A stretch of DNA of 64,000 nt, taken from positions 3,410,001 to 3,474,000 of the forward strand of contig NZ_CP018047.1 of NCBI RefSeq assembly GCF_002009175.1, read 5' to 3'. The position numbers and the translations under genes are program-made. The notes under the pieces were generated by a model that was not told the DNA's origin, made no database searches, and was given only the letters and a program-made list of their open reading frames with translations. The first letter of the stretch is position 1. Every line of letters starts with the position of its first letter. This DNA is from Streptomyces niveus (GTDB lineage Bacteria > Actinomycetota > Actinomycetes > Streptomycetales > Streptomycetaceae). Of the stretch, positions 46,768 to 56,096 are shown piece after piece.

Positions 46768-47523
46768 GTGTATCGGTTTCTGCTGACGCCCCGGTGGTGG
46801 GGCATCAATGTCTTCGTGCTGCTCGCCATCCCCTTCTGCATCTTCATGGGGACCTGGCAGCTCGGCCGTTTCGAGGACCGCGTCGATTCGCATCGCAGCG
46901 CCGAGGCCGCGCCCGATCCCGCGAAGCGGGCCGCCGCGCCGGTCGCGGAGCTGCTGCCCGTCGATCAGGAGACCTCCGGGCGGCACGCGACGGCGAGCGG
47001 GACGTACGAGGACCAACTCCTCGTCCCGAACCGCCAGTTGGACGACAAGTCCGGCTCGTACGTACTGGGCCTCCTGCGGACCGACAGCGGCAGGGCGCTG
47101 CCCGTCGTACGCGGCTGGCTGCCGGCCGGTGCGGACGTGCCACCCGTCCCGACGGGCGAGGTCACCGTCTCAGGCGCGCTCCAGGCCCCGGAGAACTCGG
47201 GCACCGACGGCGCCGACACCCGTGGCGGGCTGCCGAGCGGGCAGGTCGGCATCATCAGCGGGGCGTCGCTGGTCAACCTCGTGCCGTACGACGTGTACGA
47301 CGCCTGGGTCACGGTCACCGAGCCCGACGCCGCCGGGCTGACGCCCGTACCGCCTCAGGCGCCGCAGGGCACCGGGCTCGACCTGAAGGCGTTCCAGAAC
47401 CTCGGGTACACGGGCGAGTGGTTCGTCTTCGTCGCGTTCCTGCTGTTCATGTGGTTCCGGCTGTTCCGGCGTGAGACCGAGGCAATCAGGGACCGTGCGC
47501 TGGGGCTCGAAACCGCCGCGTAG
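46768..47523 (+). CDS. SURF1-like cytochrome oxidase assembly protein
   Basis: A 251-residue protein with one helix near each end: residues 10-30 (VFVLLAIPFCIFMGTWQL) and 220-240, the standard SURF1 layout with the domain between them outside the membrane. The WQLGRFEDR segment after the first helix and VPNRQLDDKSGSYVLGLLRT in the middle are characteristic. SURF1 helps assemble cytochrome c oxidase, probably through haem a. GTG start with GAGG directly upstream. Confidence 0.9.
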   Translation: MYRFLLTPRWWGINVFVLLAIPFCIFMGTWQLGRFEDRVDSHRSAEAAPDPAKRAAAPVAELLPVDQETSGRHATASGTYEDQLLVPNRQLDDKSGSYVLGLLRTDSGRALPVVRGWLPAGADVPPVPTGEVTVSGALQAPENSGTDGADTRGGLPSGQVGIISGASLVNLVPYDVYDAWVTVTEPDAAGLTPVPPQAPQGTGLDLKAFQNLGYTGEWFVFVAFLLFMWFRLFRRETEAIRDRALGLETAA

Positions 47524-47565
47524 GCCCCCCGGCACCAGCACACCGCACCCGCACCCGCACCGGCG

Positions 47566-48894
47566 CTACGACGCTTCCAGCACGCCCGTCCGGTAGATCG
47601 TCCCCGCGCACGCGTTGTCGATCGTCGTCGCCGCCGGTGTCGATCCGGGCTCCGGGGTGTGCACGACGTCGATGCTGCCGTCCTCCGGCCCCTCTTCACT
47701 GCCGAGCTGCGGCGACGGCTCGATCGGCGTCGTTCCGGTGCCGTTCGTCGCACCGCCCGAGTCGCCCTCCGTGGGCGTGGGGTCCGGTGACGGTTCGCCG
47801 CCGGTCGGACAGGTGTCGGTCGGCACCCAGGCGAACATCACCTCGTACGCCCCCGAGGGCGCGAGCACCAGCGCGCTCGCTTCCAGCGACGGATCGGGCA
47901 GGTCGCTCGCCGGGTCGCCCGGCTGGTGGTTCACCACTTCGATCTTGCTCGGGTCCGCGGCGCCCGCAGTCTGGAAACCGACGGATCCGTTACCGCTGAC
48001 CGAGCAGTTGGTCCCGGAGATGTTGGAGATGCGGAAGAAGCCGTACACCGTGCCGTCCGCCTGCGGTTCGCTCGTCTCGGCCGAGCTGACACCGAGCTGG
48101 TTCGCGTCACAGGTCGCCACGGCGCTGGTGTAGCTGCTCTCCGGGTCGCTGCCCGTGCCGCCCGTCGTACCGCCCGACACCCCTCCGACGCTCGCCTCGG
48201 GCGAGTCCTTGTCGCCGGATTCGCCGTCTCCGCTGTCCGCCTGGTCCGAGGGGTCGGTGCCGCCCTTCTCACCGTCTTTCGGGCCGCCGTCGGAGCCGGT
48301 GCCGCCCTGGACCTGCTCCCCGTGGCCCACGTTGAAAGACTTGCCGTCCGAGGCACTGCTGGTGTTCGCGACGTGTACGAAGGCCGGGACGGCCGTACCG
48401 AACAGCAGCGCGGCCGCCGCGACGCCCACGACGGCCTGGCGCTTGCGTGCGCGCCTCGCGGGAACGGCCCTGCGCAGATGGTCGAGGGCGCCGTCGGAGG
48501 GCGCGATCTCCTGGACGGCGCCGTGCAGGAGGCGGCGCAGCGCCAGTTCGTCCGCGACGACGGTGCCACCGCCGCCCGTCGCGCTTCCCACGCCGCCGAA
48601 GATCGAGGTGAGGGGCTGCGTCACATCTGCCGCATCAGACACATCTGCCGCGTCAGCCGCATCGGCCTGGGGGCCGCCGCCGGCCCGAGGCCCGTCGTCA
48701 GCCCGGGGGCCGTCACCGGCCCGAGTTCCGTCGTCGTCGGCCGCACCTCGCGCGCCGCCGGCCGCACTCCGGAGATCTCCGCCCGGTTCTTCTTCCGGCC
48801 CGTTGTTCACAGTTCCATTTCCAGTCGACTCGCCCGTCGGGCCGTCCGGCCCCTCCGGCCTTTCGTGGTCCTGATCGTGTTCGTACCCGCTCAT
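47566..48894 (-). CDS. Membrane protein coupled to a SigE-family sigma factor
   Basis: A 442-residue protein. A 140-residue cytoplasmic part, mostly low complexity, contains one ordered helix pair (LRRLLHGAVQEIAPSDGALDHLRRAVPARR) just before a single membrane helix (VVGVAAAALLFGTAVPAFV); the outer part is Gly/Ser/Asp-rich with a small Cys-containing beta domain. The layout resembles an anti-sigma factor without the zinc HxxxCxxC motif. Its ATG overlaps the sigma-factor stop (ATGA). The role as regulator is inferred from this. Confidence 0.75.
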   Translation of the reverse strand: MSGYEHDQDHERPEGPDGPTGESTGNGTVNNGPEEEPGGDLRSAAGGARGAADDDGTRAGDGPRADDGPRAGGGPQADAADAADVSDAADVTQPLTSIFGGVGSATGGGGTVVADELALRRLLHGAVQEIAPSDGALDHLRRAVPARRARKRQAVVGVAAAALLFGTAVPAFVHVANTSSASDGKSFNVGHGEQVQGGTGSDGGPKDGEKGGTDPSDQADSGDGESGDKDSPEASVGGVSGGTTGGTGSDPESSYTSAVATCDANQLGVSSAETSEPQADGTVYGFFRISNISGTNCSVSGNGSVGFQTAGAADPSKIEVVNHQPGDPASDLPDPSLEASALVLAPSGAYEVMFAWVPTDTCPTGGEPSPDPTPTEGDSGGATNGTGTTPIEPSPQLGSEEGPEDGSIDVVHTPEPGSTPAATTIDNACAGTIYRTGVLEAS

Positions 48895-49553
48895 GCCGTG
48901 GCCTCCATGGCGACGCGCAGCGCCGCGATACCCCGCGAGCCGTACGCCTTCACCGAGCCCAGGGATATGCCGAGCGTCTCGGAGACCTGCGCCTCCGTCA
49001 TGTCCGCGAAGTAGCGCAGCACGAGCACCTCGCGCTGGCGGCGCTGGAGGCCGCGCATGGCCTTGATCAGCGCGTCGCGCTCCAGCAGGTCGTACGCGCC
49101 TTCCTCGGCGCTCGCCATGTCGGGCATCGGCTTCGACAGCAGCTTGAGCCCGAGGATGCGGCGGCGCAGCGCCGAGCGCGAGAGATTGACGACCGTCTGG
49201 CGCAGATACGCCAGGGTCTTCTCCGGCTCGCGGACGCGGTTGCGCGCCGAGTGGACGCGGATGAACGCTTCCTGCACAACGTCCTCACAGGAGGCCGTGT
49301 CGTCCAGGAGCAGCGCCGCGAGGCCGAGCAGTGAGCGGTAGTGCTGTCGGTAGGTCTCGGTCAGGTGGTCGACGGTGGTACCGGCTGCCATCGCGTCGTC
49401 AGCGCCCTCGCGCCGGTCCGGGATACCGGCCGGGCGTGCCGCTGGCATGGGAGCGATCACCGGCATACCACCGGGCCTGCGGGGTCGACGGGCCGGCCGC
49501 ACCGAAGTGCCGCGAACCGGGACGACCGCTGTGAAATCGAGAACCTCTGCCAC
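48891..49553 (-). CDS. SigE-family RNA polymerase sigma factor
   Basis: A 220-residue ECF-type sigma factor. Region 2 contains YRSLLGLAALLLDDTASCEDVVQEAF; region 4 contains LQRRQREVLVLRYFADMTEAQVSETLGIS and GSVKAYGSRGIAAL. About 45 residues of Pro/Arg-rich sequence precede region 2. The GTG start yields an N-terminus (MAEVLDFTAV) that I believe is conserved in Streptomyces. The coupled downstream membrane protein is the natural candidate for its control. Confidence 0.9.
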   Translation of the reverse strand: MAEVLDFTAVVPVRGTSVRPARRPRRPGGMPVIAPMPAARPAGIPDRREGADDAMAAGTTVDHLTETYRQHYRSLLGLAALLLDDTASCEDVVQEAFIRVHSARNRVREPEKTLAYLRQTVVNLSRSALRRRILGLKLLSKPMPDMASAEEGAYDLLERDALIKAMRGLQRRQREVLVLRYFADMTEAQVSETLGISLGSVKAYGSRGIAALRVAMEATA

Positions 49554-49906
49554 GCCTGTTGGACACGCTTCCCCCGCCCAGGGTTGTACGCGTTCGCGCC
49601 CGCATTTGACGATGCACCAATTGCCCTCATGCGTAACCGATCTCCCCCACATGCCCCATTTGCCCACGGCACCACACAGGGGCGACCGCTTAGACGCTTC
49701 CGGTCAACCGGCGGTTGCGGAAAGTCGAAAGAGCATCGTCCGCCACCGGAACACCCCAGTTCAAGTGGTACAGACCAGCGATTTGCTCACAGGGCGTTCA
49801 CAGATTCTACAAAGAGTCGAGCGGTCAACTCGGGGCGGGTTCCCCGCTGTCGGTGCAGCTCATCACGGCAGGGTGGACCCCGTCTACGCGCGGAGCCCCG
49901 CTCCCC
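49554..49906. other. Spacer between asd and the sigma-factor gene
   Basis: A 353-base stretch upstream of the sigma-factor gene and past the asd stop codon, so it holds the sigma-factor promoter. I noted ggaac near 49760 on the plus strand but no pair of boxes I can defend. No small gene found. Confidence 0.45.
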
Positions 49907-50965
49907 CTACGCACCCGCGAATTCGCCGGCGACGGCCTCCGCGATCTGCGCGCAGTTGAGCGCCGCGCCCTTACGGAGGTTGTCGCCGCACACGAACAGC
50001 TCCAGCGCCCGCTCGTCGTCCAGCGAACGCCGCACCCGCCCCACCCACGTCGGGTCGGTGCCGACCACGTCCGCCGGTGTCGGGAAGTCGCCCGCCGCCG
50101 GATTGTCGAACAGCACCACGCCCGGCGACGTCGCCAGGATCTCGTGCGCCCGGTCGACCGTGACCGGGCCCTCGAAGCGCGCGTGCACGGCGAGCGAGTG
50201 CACGGTGATCACGGGCACATGCACACACGTCACCGCGATCTTCAGATCGGGCAGGTCGAGGACTTTGCGGGTCTCCTCGCGGATCGCCATCTCCTCGGAC
50301 GACCAGCCGTCCGCCATGAGCGATCCCGCCCACGGCACGACGTTGAGCGCCAGCGGTCCGCCGAACGGCCCCGTGATGTCGCCCACCGCGCGCCGGACGT
50401 CACCGGGGCTCGTCCCCAGTTCCGTACCGGCCACGGCCGACATCTGGCGGCGCAGGGCGGAGATGCCGTCCTGTCCGGCGGCGCTGACCGCCTGGTACGA
50501 GGACACGACCAGCTCGCGCACCCCGAACTCGGCGTGCAGCGAGCCCACCGCGACGATCATCGGCATCGTGGCGCAGCCCGGACTCGCGACGATGCCGCGC
50601 GGGCGCAGCCGCGCGGCGTGCGGATTCAGCTCGGGCACCACGAGCGGTACGTCGGGGTCCATCCGGAACGCGGCGGACGCGTCCACCACCACGGCGCCCT
50701 GGGACACCGCGATGGGTGCCCACTGGGCGGATACGGCGTCCGGTACGAGGAACAGCGCGACGTCCACGCCGGCCAGCGCGCTCTCGCTGAGCGCCACGAC
50801 CTCGGTCTCCTCGCCCCGTACGGCCAGTTTGCGGCCCGCCGCGCGGGGTGAGGCGAGAAGACGGATCTCGCCCCAGACGTCGGCGTGCTGCGACAGGATC
50901 TGGAGCATGACGGCGCCGACGCCCCCGGTCGCGCCTACGACCGCGAGCGTCGGCCGGCCGTTCAT
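49907..50965 (-). CDS. asd: Aspartate-semialdehyde dehydrogenase
   Basis: A 352-residue NADP-dependent enzyme of the aspartate pathway, which reduces aspartyl phosphate. The N-terminus LAVVGATGGVGAVML binds the nucleotide; the catalytic Cys lies in ASPGCATMP near residue 130; the substrate His is in the CVHVPVITVHS stretch. It follows aspartokinase on the same strand with an 81-base gap. Streptomyces genomes commonly have two such genes; the active-site sequence here differs from the textbook NCST form. Confidence 0.92.
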   Translation of the reverse strand: MNGRPTLAVVGATGGVGAVMLQILSQHADVWGEIRLLASPRAAGRKLAVRGEETEVVALSESALAGVDVALFLVPDAVSAQWAPIAVSQGAVVVDASAAFRMDPDVPLVVPELNPHAARLRPRGIVASPGCATMPMIVAVGSLHAEFGVRELVVSSYQAVSAAGQDGISALRRQMSAVAGTELGTSPGDVRRAVGDITGPFGGPLALNVVPWAGSLMADGWSSEEMAIREETRKVLDLPDLKIAVTCVHVPVITVHSLAVHARFEGPVTVDRAHEILATSPGVVLFDNPAAGDFPTPADVVGTDPTWVGRVRRSLDDERALELFVCGDNLRKGAALNCAQIAEAVAGEFAGA

Positions 50966-51046
50966 CGGCCCGCGCTTCCGCGACTTCCCGTCTCCGGCCG
51001 ACTTCTCGTCGTCGCTCCGCGCGTTCCCGTCATCGCCCGATGCCCT

Positions 51047-51568
51047 TCATCGTCCGGTGCCGCCGTAGACCACGGCCTCGTCGGATTCGGTGTCGAGCCC
51101 GAAGGCGGTGTGCACCGCGCGGACGGCCTCGTTCACGTCGTCGGCGCGGGTGACGACCGAGATACGGATCTCGGAGGTCGAGATCAGCTCGATGTTCACG
51201 TTCGCCTCGGACAGCGCCTCGAAGAACCCGGCCGTGACGCCCGGGTTCGTCTTCATGCCGGCGCCGACGAGCGAGATCTTGCCGATCTGGTCGTCGTAGC
51301 GCAGCGAGTCGAAGCCGATGGTGCCCTTCGCCTTCTCCAGGGCGTCGATGGCCTTGCGACCCTCGGTCTTGGGGAGGGTGAAGGAGATGTCTGTCAGCCC
51401 GGTCGACGCGGCGGACACGTTCTGCACCACCATGTCGATGTTGATCTCCGCGTTCGCGATGGAACGGAAGATCGCCGCGGCCTCGCCCGGCTTGTCGGGG
51501 ACGCCGACGACGGTGATCTTGGCCTCGGAGACGTCGTGGGCGACTCCGGAGATGATGGCGTGCTCCAC
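51047..51568 (-). CDS. Aspartokinase beta subunit from an internal start
   Basis: Inside ask, in the same frame, a GTG ([12 protein letters not shown]) is preceded by AAGGGGACC at ideal spacing. The product would be 173 residues and hold only the two ACT domains. Corynebacterium and Bacillus aspartokinases are known to be alpha2beta2 with a beta subunit of this size and position made from an internal start. The sequence supports the same here. Confidence 0.7.
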   Translation of the reverse strand: MEHAIISGVAHDVSEAKITVVGVPDKPGEAAAIFRSIANAEINIDMVVQNVSAASTGLTDISFTLPKTEGRKAIDALEKAKGTIGFDSLRYDDQIGKISLVGAGMKTNPGVTAGFFEALSEANVNIELISTSEIRISVVTRADDVNEAVRAVHTAFGLDTESDEAVVYGGTGR

Positions 51569-52318
51569 CTGCTGGTCCCCTTGCGGCTGGTTGCTGACCC
51601 AGGTGCCGCGGAGTCCGGAGAAGGACGAGCGGACGTGGATCGGGATGTTGTATCGGCGTGCGTACTCGACGCACCGGTGCAGCAGCACCTTGGAGCCGGA
51701 CGCCGCCAGCTCCAGCATGTCCTCGATGGAGATCCAGTCGATCTTCCGGGCCTTCGGCACGACCCGGGGGTCGGCGGTGAAGACGCCGTCGACGTCGGTG
51801 TAGATCTCACAGACCTCGGCGTCCAGCGCGGCGGCGAGGGCGACGGCCGTGGTGTCCGAGCCGCCCCTGCCGAGCGTGGTGATGTCCTTCTTGTCCTGGG
51901 ACACACCCTGGAATCCGGCGACGATGGCGATGTTGCCCTCGTCCAGTGCCGTACGGATGCGGCCGGGCGTGACATCGATGATGCGCGCCTTGTTGTGGAC
52001 CGAGTCGGTGATGACTCCGGCCTGGCTGCCCGTGAACGACTGGGCCTCGTGGCCCAGGCTTTTGATCGCCATGGCGAGCAGCGCCATGGAGATGCGCTCT
52101 CCCGAGGTCAACAGCATGTCCAGTTCCCGACCCGCGGGGATCGGGGACACCTGCTCGGCGAGGTCGGTCAGCTCGTCCGTCGTGTCGCCCATCGCGGATA
52201 CCACGACGACCACCTGGTGGCCGTTCTTCTTGGCATCGACGATTCTCTTGGCAACGCGCTTGATGCCTTCGGCATCGGCAACGGAGGAGCCTCCGTACTT
52301 CTGCACGACAAGGCCCAC
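51047..52318 (-). CDS. ask: Aspartokinase, alpha subunit
   Basis: A 423-residue kinase that phosphorylates aspartate in the first step to lysine, threonine, methionine and diaminopimelate. KYGGSSV opens the kinase domain; [16 protein letters not shown] and the segment [12 protein letters not shown] follow; two ACT domains at residues 265-420 ([36 protein letters not shown]) sense end products. GTG has GAGGAG close upstream. A second start inside the gene gives the beta subunit. It shares the transcript direction with asd. Confidence 0.95.
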   Translation of the reverse strand: MGLVVQKYGGSSVADAEGIKRVAKRIVDAKKNGHQVVVVVSAMGDTTDELTDLAEQVSPIPAGRELDMLLTSGERISMALLAMAIKSLGHEAQSFTGSQAGVITDSVHNKARIIDVTPGRIRTALDEGNIAIVAGFQGVSQDKKDITTLGRGGSDTTAVALAAALDAEVCEIYTDVDGVFTADPRVVPKARKIDWISIEDMLELAASGSKVLLHRCVEYARRYNIPIHVRSSFSGLRGTWVSNQPQGDQQVEHAIISGVAHDVSEAKITVVGVPDKPGEAAAIFRSIANAEINIDMVVQNVSAASTGLTDISFTLPKTEGRKAIDALEKAKGTIGFDSLRYDDQIGKISLVGAGMKTNPGVTAGFFEALSEANVNIELISTSEIRISVVTRADDVNEAVRAVHTAFGLDTESDEAVVYGGTGR

Positions 52319-52574
52319 GTGCGCTCCTCGTTCAGTCATGCCGCAGTCGTTCATCACTGCGGTCGGCTCAGTCTAACGAGCAGCCGCATTCCGCTTAGGG
52401 AATATCGCATCGTGAGATGTCCCGCTCACGTCGTGATCACCCGGGAAGCGGTGCGGCTGCCCGGTGGACATCCATGCCCGGTCTGGCGCGGGCCACGCGG
52501 AAACGTGGGCCGGGTCACACGCGGGGTGGCATACGCGGTTGCAGCGGGGCCCTTCCCGCGCCCGCGCCCGCCCT

Positions 52575-53153
52575 TCAGTCCGCGTAGTCCTTGAGCTTCT
52601 CGGTCTCCAGCGTGATGCCGACCGGGTCGGGGAGCCGTACGACTTCGCCGAAGTCGTACGTCGACATGCTTCGGTATTCGCCGTTCTTCGGCTCCGCGTG
52701 CACGGTGAGCGACCGGGCGTCGCGGTCGCCGAGGAGGTGGAGGGGGATGCCGGCCGCCGCGTAGCCGTACGGCTTCTCGACACGGTCCCGCCTGTTGGTG
52801 TCGGTGTCGCGTGAGGTGACCTGGACGGCCATCAGAACCCCTGCGGGCTCCACCCACTCGCCCTGACCGACGAAGTTCTCCTCGGGGGCCAGAACGCCGT
52901 CCGGGCGCGCGCGTCCCTTCCGGTATGCCTCGACCTTCAGCCCCTGCTCCGGATAGAGCGACAACTCCGGACGCTGTCGCATGCACTGCTTGAGCAGCCA
53001 CATCACCATCTCGCCGTGGTTACCGTCCGGCACGGGCTTGACCCGGACCTTTCCGTTGATGAATTCCAGCCGCACCATCTCTGGCGCACGTCGGGCAAGC
53101 TCCTCGAACTCCTCGACGGACATCTGTGGCCGGTCGGTGGTCCTGGGGGTCAT
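52575..53153 (-). CDS. Uma2-family endonuclease-fold protein
   Basis: A 192-residue Uma2 (DUF820) protein, a restriction-endonuclease-like fold. ARPDGVLAPEENF gives the metal-binding Asp; the next conserved strand, usually VVEV(T/L)S, here reads LMAVQVTSRD, with Gln for the catalytic Glu; the lysine follows in DRVEKPYGYAAAGIP. Uma2 genes are very numerous in Streptomyces and their role is not known. GGAGGAGG precedes ATG. Confidence 0.86.
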   Translation of the reverse strand: MTPRTTDRPQMSVEEFEELARRAPEMVRLEFINGKVRVKPVPDGNHGEMVMWLLKQCMRQRPELSLYPEQGLKVEAYRKGRARPDGVLAPEENFVGQGEWVEPAGVLMAVQVTSRDTDTNRRDRVEKPYGYAAAGIPLHLLGDRDARSLTVHAEPKNGEYRSMSTYDFGEVVRLPDPVGITLETEKLKDYAD

Positions 53154-53203
53154 GGCGTCGCCTCCTCCTCTCCATGGCGCCCTTACCGGGATCTCGTGCA
53201 CGC

Positions 53204-54277
53204 TCATTCGGCCCCCCGCACCAGGTCCGCGACGCCGTTGCGCGACAGTCCCCGGGCGAAGTCGCCGTGGGTGGGGCGGGGGATCGGGCGGGCCTTCAGG
53301 CCCGCCGCCGCGCGGAGTTCGTCGGCGCGGCGGGCCACCTCCCGCTGTGCGGGGACCGCGCGGAAGGTGTCGGGGATCGCGTCGATGACCAGGCCCTTCT
53401 CCTCCGCCGCGTCGTACGCCTCCATCTCCTCCCGGCACTCCACGCACACGCCTCCGATCAGCGTCACCACCGTCTCCGGCTCCTCGCAGCCGATGCAGAG
53501 CATCACCGCTCGCGTGATGTGGGTCGGGGCCTGGTACGGCTCGGGCGGCATCTTGCTCTCCAGTCGTTTGCGGGCGATCGCACCGGGGCTGTGCAGCGGG
53601 TGCGGAAGCCCGGTGGTCAGTGAACGGGTCAGGTGGTCGGGCGTCGCGCCCCGCGCGAGCCACTGCGCGGCGAGCGATTCGAGTGCGGCGCACTCGGCCG
53701 CGGACAGGGTCATCCGGGGCTCGGTACGCCCGAGCCGGGCGAGCGTGCGGTACGCGACGGTGGGGGCGGGCGGGGTGGGGGCCGGAGCTTCGGCAGGCCG
53801 GTCGCGGTCCCTCTCCCCGTCCTGGGCCCTCTCCCCCTCTTGGTCCCGGTCCCGGTCGCGGTCCAGGCCCGTGAGGTCGACGCCGCGCAGGCCGGCCACG
53901 TACGCCTTCCACCACTCGTCGTCCCTCGACGTACGCGAGAAGTACGTGCGCGTCACCCACCGCAGGCTGTTGTCCGCGACGGCGAGGTGCTCCTTCACGA
54001 GCCGCAAGTGACCGGCCTCGGAGAGGAACTTGAGCGACTTGGCGCACGCCTGCTGCCCGTAGTCGGCGATGTTGGCAGCGAGGGCCTTGTAGCCGATCGC
54101 GGCGCCCTCGGTCAGACGGTCGATGTACGCGGCGATCGCCGCTTCCCTCGTGCGCAGATGTGCGAAATCGGCGCCTGTACGGGGCAGTTGGTCGGGTGCG
54201 GAGCGTTTGCCGTACCCGGGCTTGGCCTGGGGATGTGCGGGCGCACGCAGGGCAGCACTAAAGTCTGTGGAAACCAC
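53204..54277 (-). CDS. Winged-helix-like protein with C-terminal CxxC pairs
   Basis: A 357-residue protein. Residues 45-115 resemble a winged helix (REAAIAAYIDRLTEGAAIGYKALAANIADY, then KSLKFLSEAGHLRLVKEHL). A charged Asp/Arg-rich linker follows (DRDRDRDQEGERAQDGERDR) and the C-terminus has two cysteine pairs, CIGCEEPE and CVECREE, likely to bind zinc. GTG has CGGAG six bases upstream. No family name comes to mind; DNA binding is inferred. Confidence 0.7.
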   Translation of the reverse strand: MVSTDFSAALRAPAHPQAKPGYGKRSAPDQLPRTGADFAHLRTREAAIAAYIDRLTEGAAIGYKALAANIADYGQQACAKSLKFLSEAGHLRLVKEHLAVADNSLRWVTRTYFSRTSRDDEWWKAYVAGLRGVDLTGLDRDRDRDQEGERAQDGERDRDRPAEAPAPTPPAPTVAYRTLARLGRTEPRMTLSAAECAALESLAAQWLARGATPDHLTRSLTTGLPHPLHSPGAIARKRLESKMPPEPYQAPTHITRAVMLCIGCEEPETVVTLIGGVCVECREEMEAYDAAEEKGLVIDAIPDTFRAVPAQREVARRADELRAAAGLKARPIPRPTHGDFARGLSRNGVADLVRGAE

Positions 54278-54481
54278 GATCGACTCCGTATCGATCCGTC
54301 GGTTAGGCCCCGGAGTTGGTGTTGGCGCACCGCCGGGGCCGCTTAATGCTCTGAACGCTAAACCGTCAATACGCTCTGGCGCAAGCTGACCACAGAAAGT
54401 CATCTCGACTGGTCAGCGGGGGCTTGGGAGGGGGGTTGGTTCCCAACCTCTCCCACCCACTCATCTGAAAGAGGGCTCGAA

Positions 54482-54503
54482 GCCCGAGGCTCAAGCCTCG
54501 GGC
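54482..54503 (-). terminator. Hairpin after the SRPBCC gene
   Basis: Perfect 10-base arms (54482-54491 and 54494-54503) with a 2-base centre, about 40 bases past the minus-strand stop codon. Confidence 0.6.
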
Positions 54504-54543
54504 CGACCTGCGGCATCTCGCACCGCCGGCGAGGGACGTCGGC

Positions 54544-54999
54544 TCAGGCCGGGGTGGACGACTCGGCGGCCTTCTTGATGCGTTCGCCGAATCCGGGGGC
54601 GTCCTTGCGGGCCGCGCTGAGGGCGAATCCGACCAGCAGTTTGCCGATCCCGTGCCCCTCCAGGACGTTGAACAGCCGCACCCGCGTCCTCCCGTCGGAG
54701 ACCGCCTCCAGGTCGTAACCGCCCTCGCGAGAGGTCACCACGTTCTTCGAGGTCTCCGCCCAGCGGATTCTGGTCGGCGTCTCCAGCTCGGTGATCCGCA
54801 GCTCGCGCTGGGTCTTCATCCCCGCGTCCTTCACCGTGCTCCGGAACACCGTGCCGACAGCCGTGGGGCCCGCCGGGTCCTTGGTGATGTTCTGCACCCG
54901 CGGGCTGAACTCCGGGTCGTTCGTGCCCTCCGCCAGATACGCGAAGACTTCCTCGATCGGCCGGTCGATCTCGGTCACTGCTTCGAACTGTCCACTCAC
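54544..54999 (-). CDS. SRPBCC-family (START/Bet v1 fold) protein
   Basis: A 151-residue protein with the polyketide-cyclase/SRPBCC pattern: EIDRPIEEVFAYLAEGTNDPEF at the N-terminus, VGTVFRSTVK, and a long C-terminal helix (VGFALSAARKDAPGFGERIKKAAES). It should bind a hydrophobic ligand in a cavity; no enzyme activity can be assigned. GTG is preceded by GAGGAG. Divergent from the phosphotransferase gene. Confidence 0.85.
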   Translation of the reverse strand: MSGQFEAVTEIDRPIEEVFAYLAEGTNDPEFSPRVQNITKDPAGPTAVGTVFRSTVKDAGMKTQRELRITELETPTRIRWAETSKNVVTSREGGYDLEAVSDGRTRVRLFNVLEGHGIGKLLVGFALSAARKDAPGFGERIKKAAESSTPA

Positions 55000-55149
55000 A
55001 ACTGTTCACTCCTCGAAGGTCGACGGTCAGAGTGGGGGAAGGGGACACTTCACTCTGCCCCTGCCACCGGTCCCCCGCCACTCGGGTTGCTGAACGCGGG
55101 CTTCCCCACCCCGCCGATCATGCCTCCACCCGCGCACTACAGTCCTGCC

Positions 55150-56049
55150 ATGGAGAGCGGGCGCGGTGATCGGGTCGGATTTGTACGGGAGATCGTGGCC
55201 GCGCACCTGCCCGGGTGTCGGGCCGGCTCCGTGGTGCTTCTCGGGGAGGGCGAGGACAATGTCGCCTTCGAGGTCGACGGGGAGCTGATCGTACGGTTCA
55301 GCAAGGAGCCCGATCCGGTGCGCCGGGCCGCCGTCGTGAGCCGCGAGGTTCAGCTGCTCGCAGCCGTCGCCGGGGTTTCGCCACTGGCCGTTCCCGAGCC
55401 GTGCTTCGCCGCCGCCGAGCAGGGCTGCCTGGGCTACCTCAAACTCCCCGGCCGTCCGCTGATCGATCTGCCCCTTCCGCAACGGGCGGCCCACGACGGC
55501 GCGATCGGCGCGGAGCTCGGCGAGTTGCTGTCCGCGCTGCACGAGGTTCCGGTCGGCCGGGTGGAGCGGTTGGTCGACGTGGACGATCAGCCGGGCGCGG
55601 TGTGGCTGGACGAGGCCACGGCCACGTACGACACGATCGTCGCGGACGTGCCGACGGCACACCGGCCCGCCATCGAGGCGTTCCTCGGGGACCCGCCGCC
55701 CGCCGACGGATGGCCCCTAGTGTTCTCGCACAACGACCTGGGGATCGAGCACGTACTGGTCGACGACACGACGTGGACGTGTACCGGAGTCATCGACTGG
55801 AGCGACGCCGCGATCTGTGACCCGGCCCGTGACTTCGGTCTTCTGTACCGCGACCTCGGTGCCACCGCGCTCCACAGCGCGCTGCGGAGCTACCGGGCCG
55901 ACGACGAACAGGCCGGAGCGATCCGTGCCCGTGCCGCCTTCTACGCCAGATGCGGTGTCCTGGAGGACATGGCCTACGGGATCGAGACCGGGCGGACCGC
56001 CTATCTCGACAAGAGCCTCGCCGCCCTGACGTGGCTGTACCCGGCCTAG
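55150..56049 (+). CDS. Aminoglycoside-phosphotransferase-fold kinase
   Basis: A 299-residue APH-type protein. The catalytic loop reads FSHNDLGIEHVLVD (usual HGD is HND) and the metal-binding motif GVIDWSDAAICDPARD. The phosphate loop is LLGEGEDNVAFEVDG. Such enzymes phosphorylate small molecules such as drugs, homoserine or choline; the substrate is unknown and resistance should not be assumed. ATG at the beginning of the conserved part. Confidence 0.85.
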   Translation: MESGRGDRVGFVREIVAAHLPGCRAGSVVLLGEGEDNVAFEVDGELIVRFSKEPDPVRRAAVVSREVQLLAAVAGVSPLAVPEPCFAAAEQGCLGYLKLPGRPLIDLPLPQRAAHDGAIGAELGELLSALHEVPVGRVERLVDVDDQPGAVWLDEATATYDTIVADVPTAHRPAIEAFLGDPPPADGWPLVFSHNDLGIEHVLVDDTTWTCTGVIDWSDAAICDPARDFGLLYRDLGATALHSALRSYRADDEQAGAIRARAAFYARCGVLEDMAYGIETGRTAYLDKSLAALTWLYPA

Positions 56050-56096
56050 ACGGCCGGGTACAGGCAACTGAATCCGCGCGGCCCGCGGGGAAACCG

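Noticed and set aside
55150..56049. Aminoglycoside resistance gene
   Set aside because: The fold is shared by many small-molecule kinases and the catalytic motif is altered (HND); nothing ties it to drug resistance.
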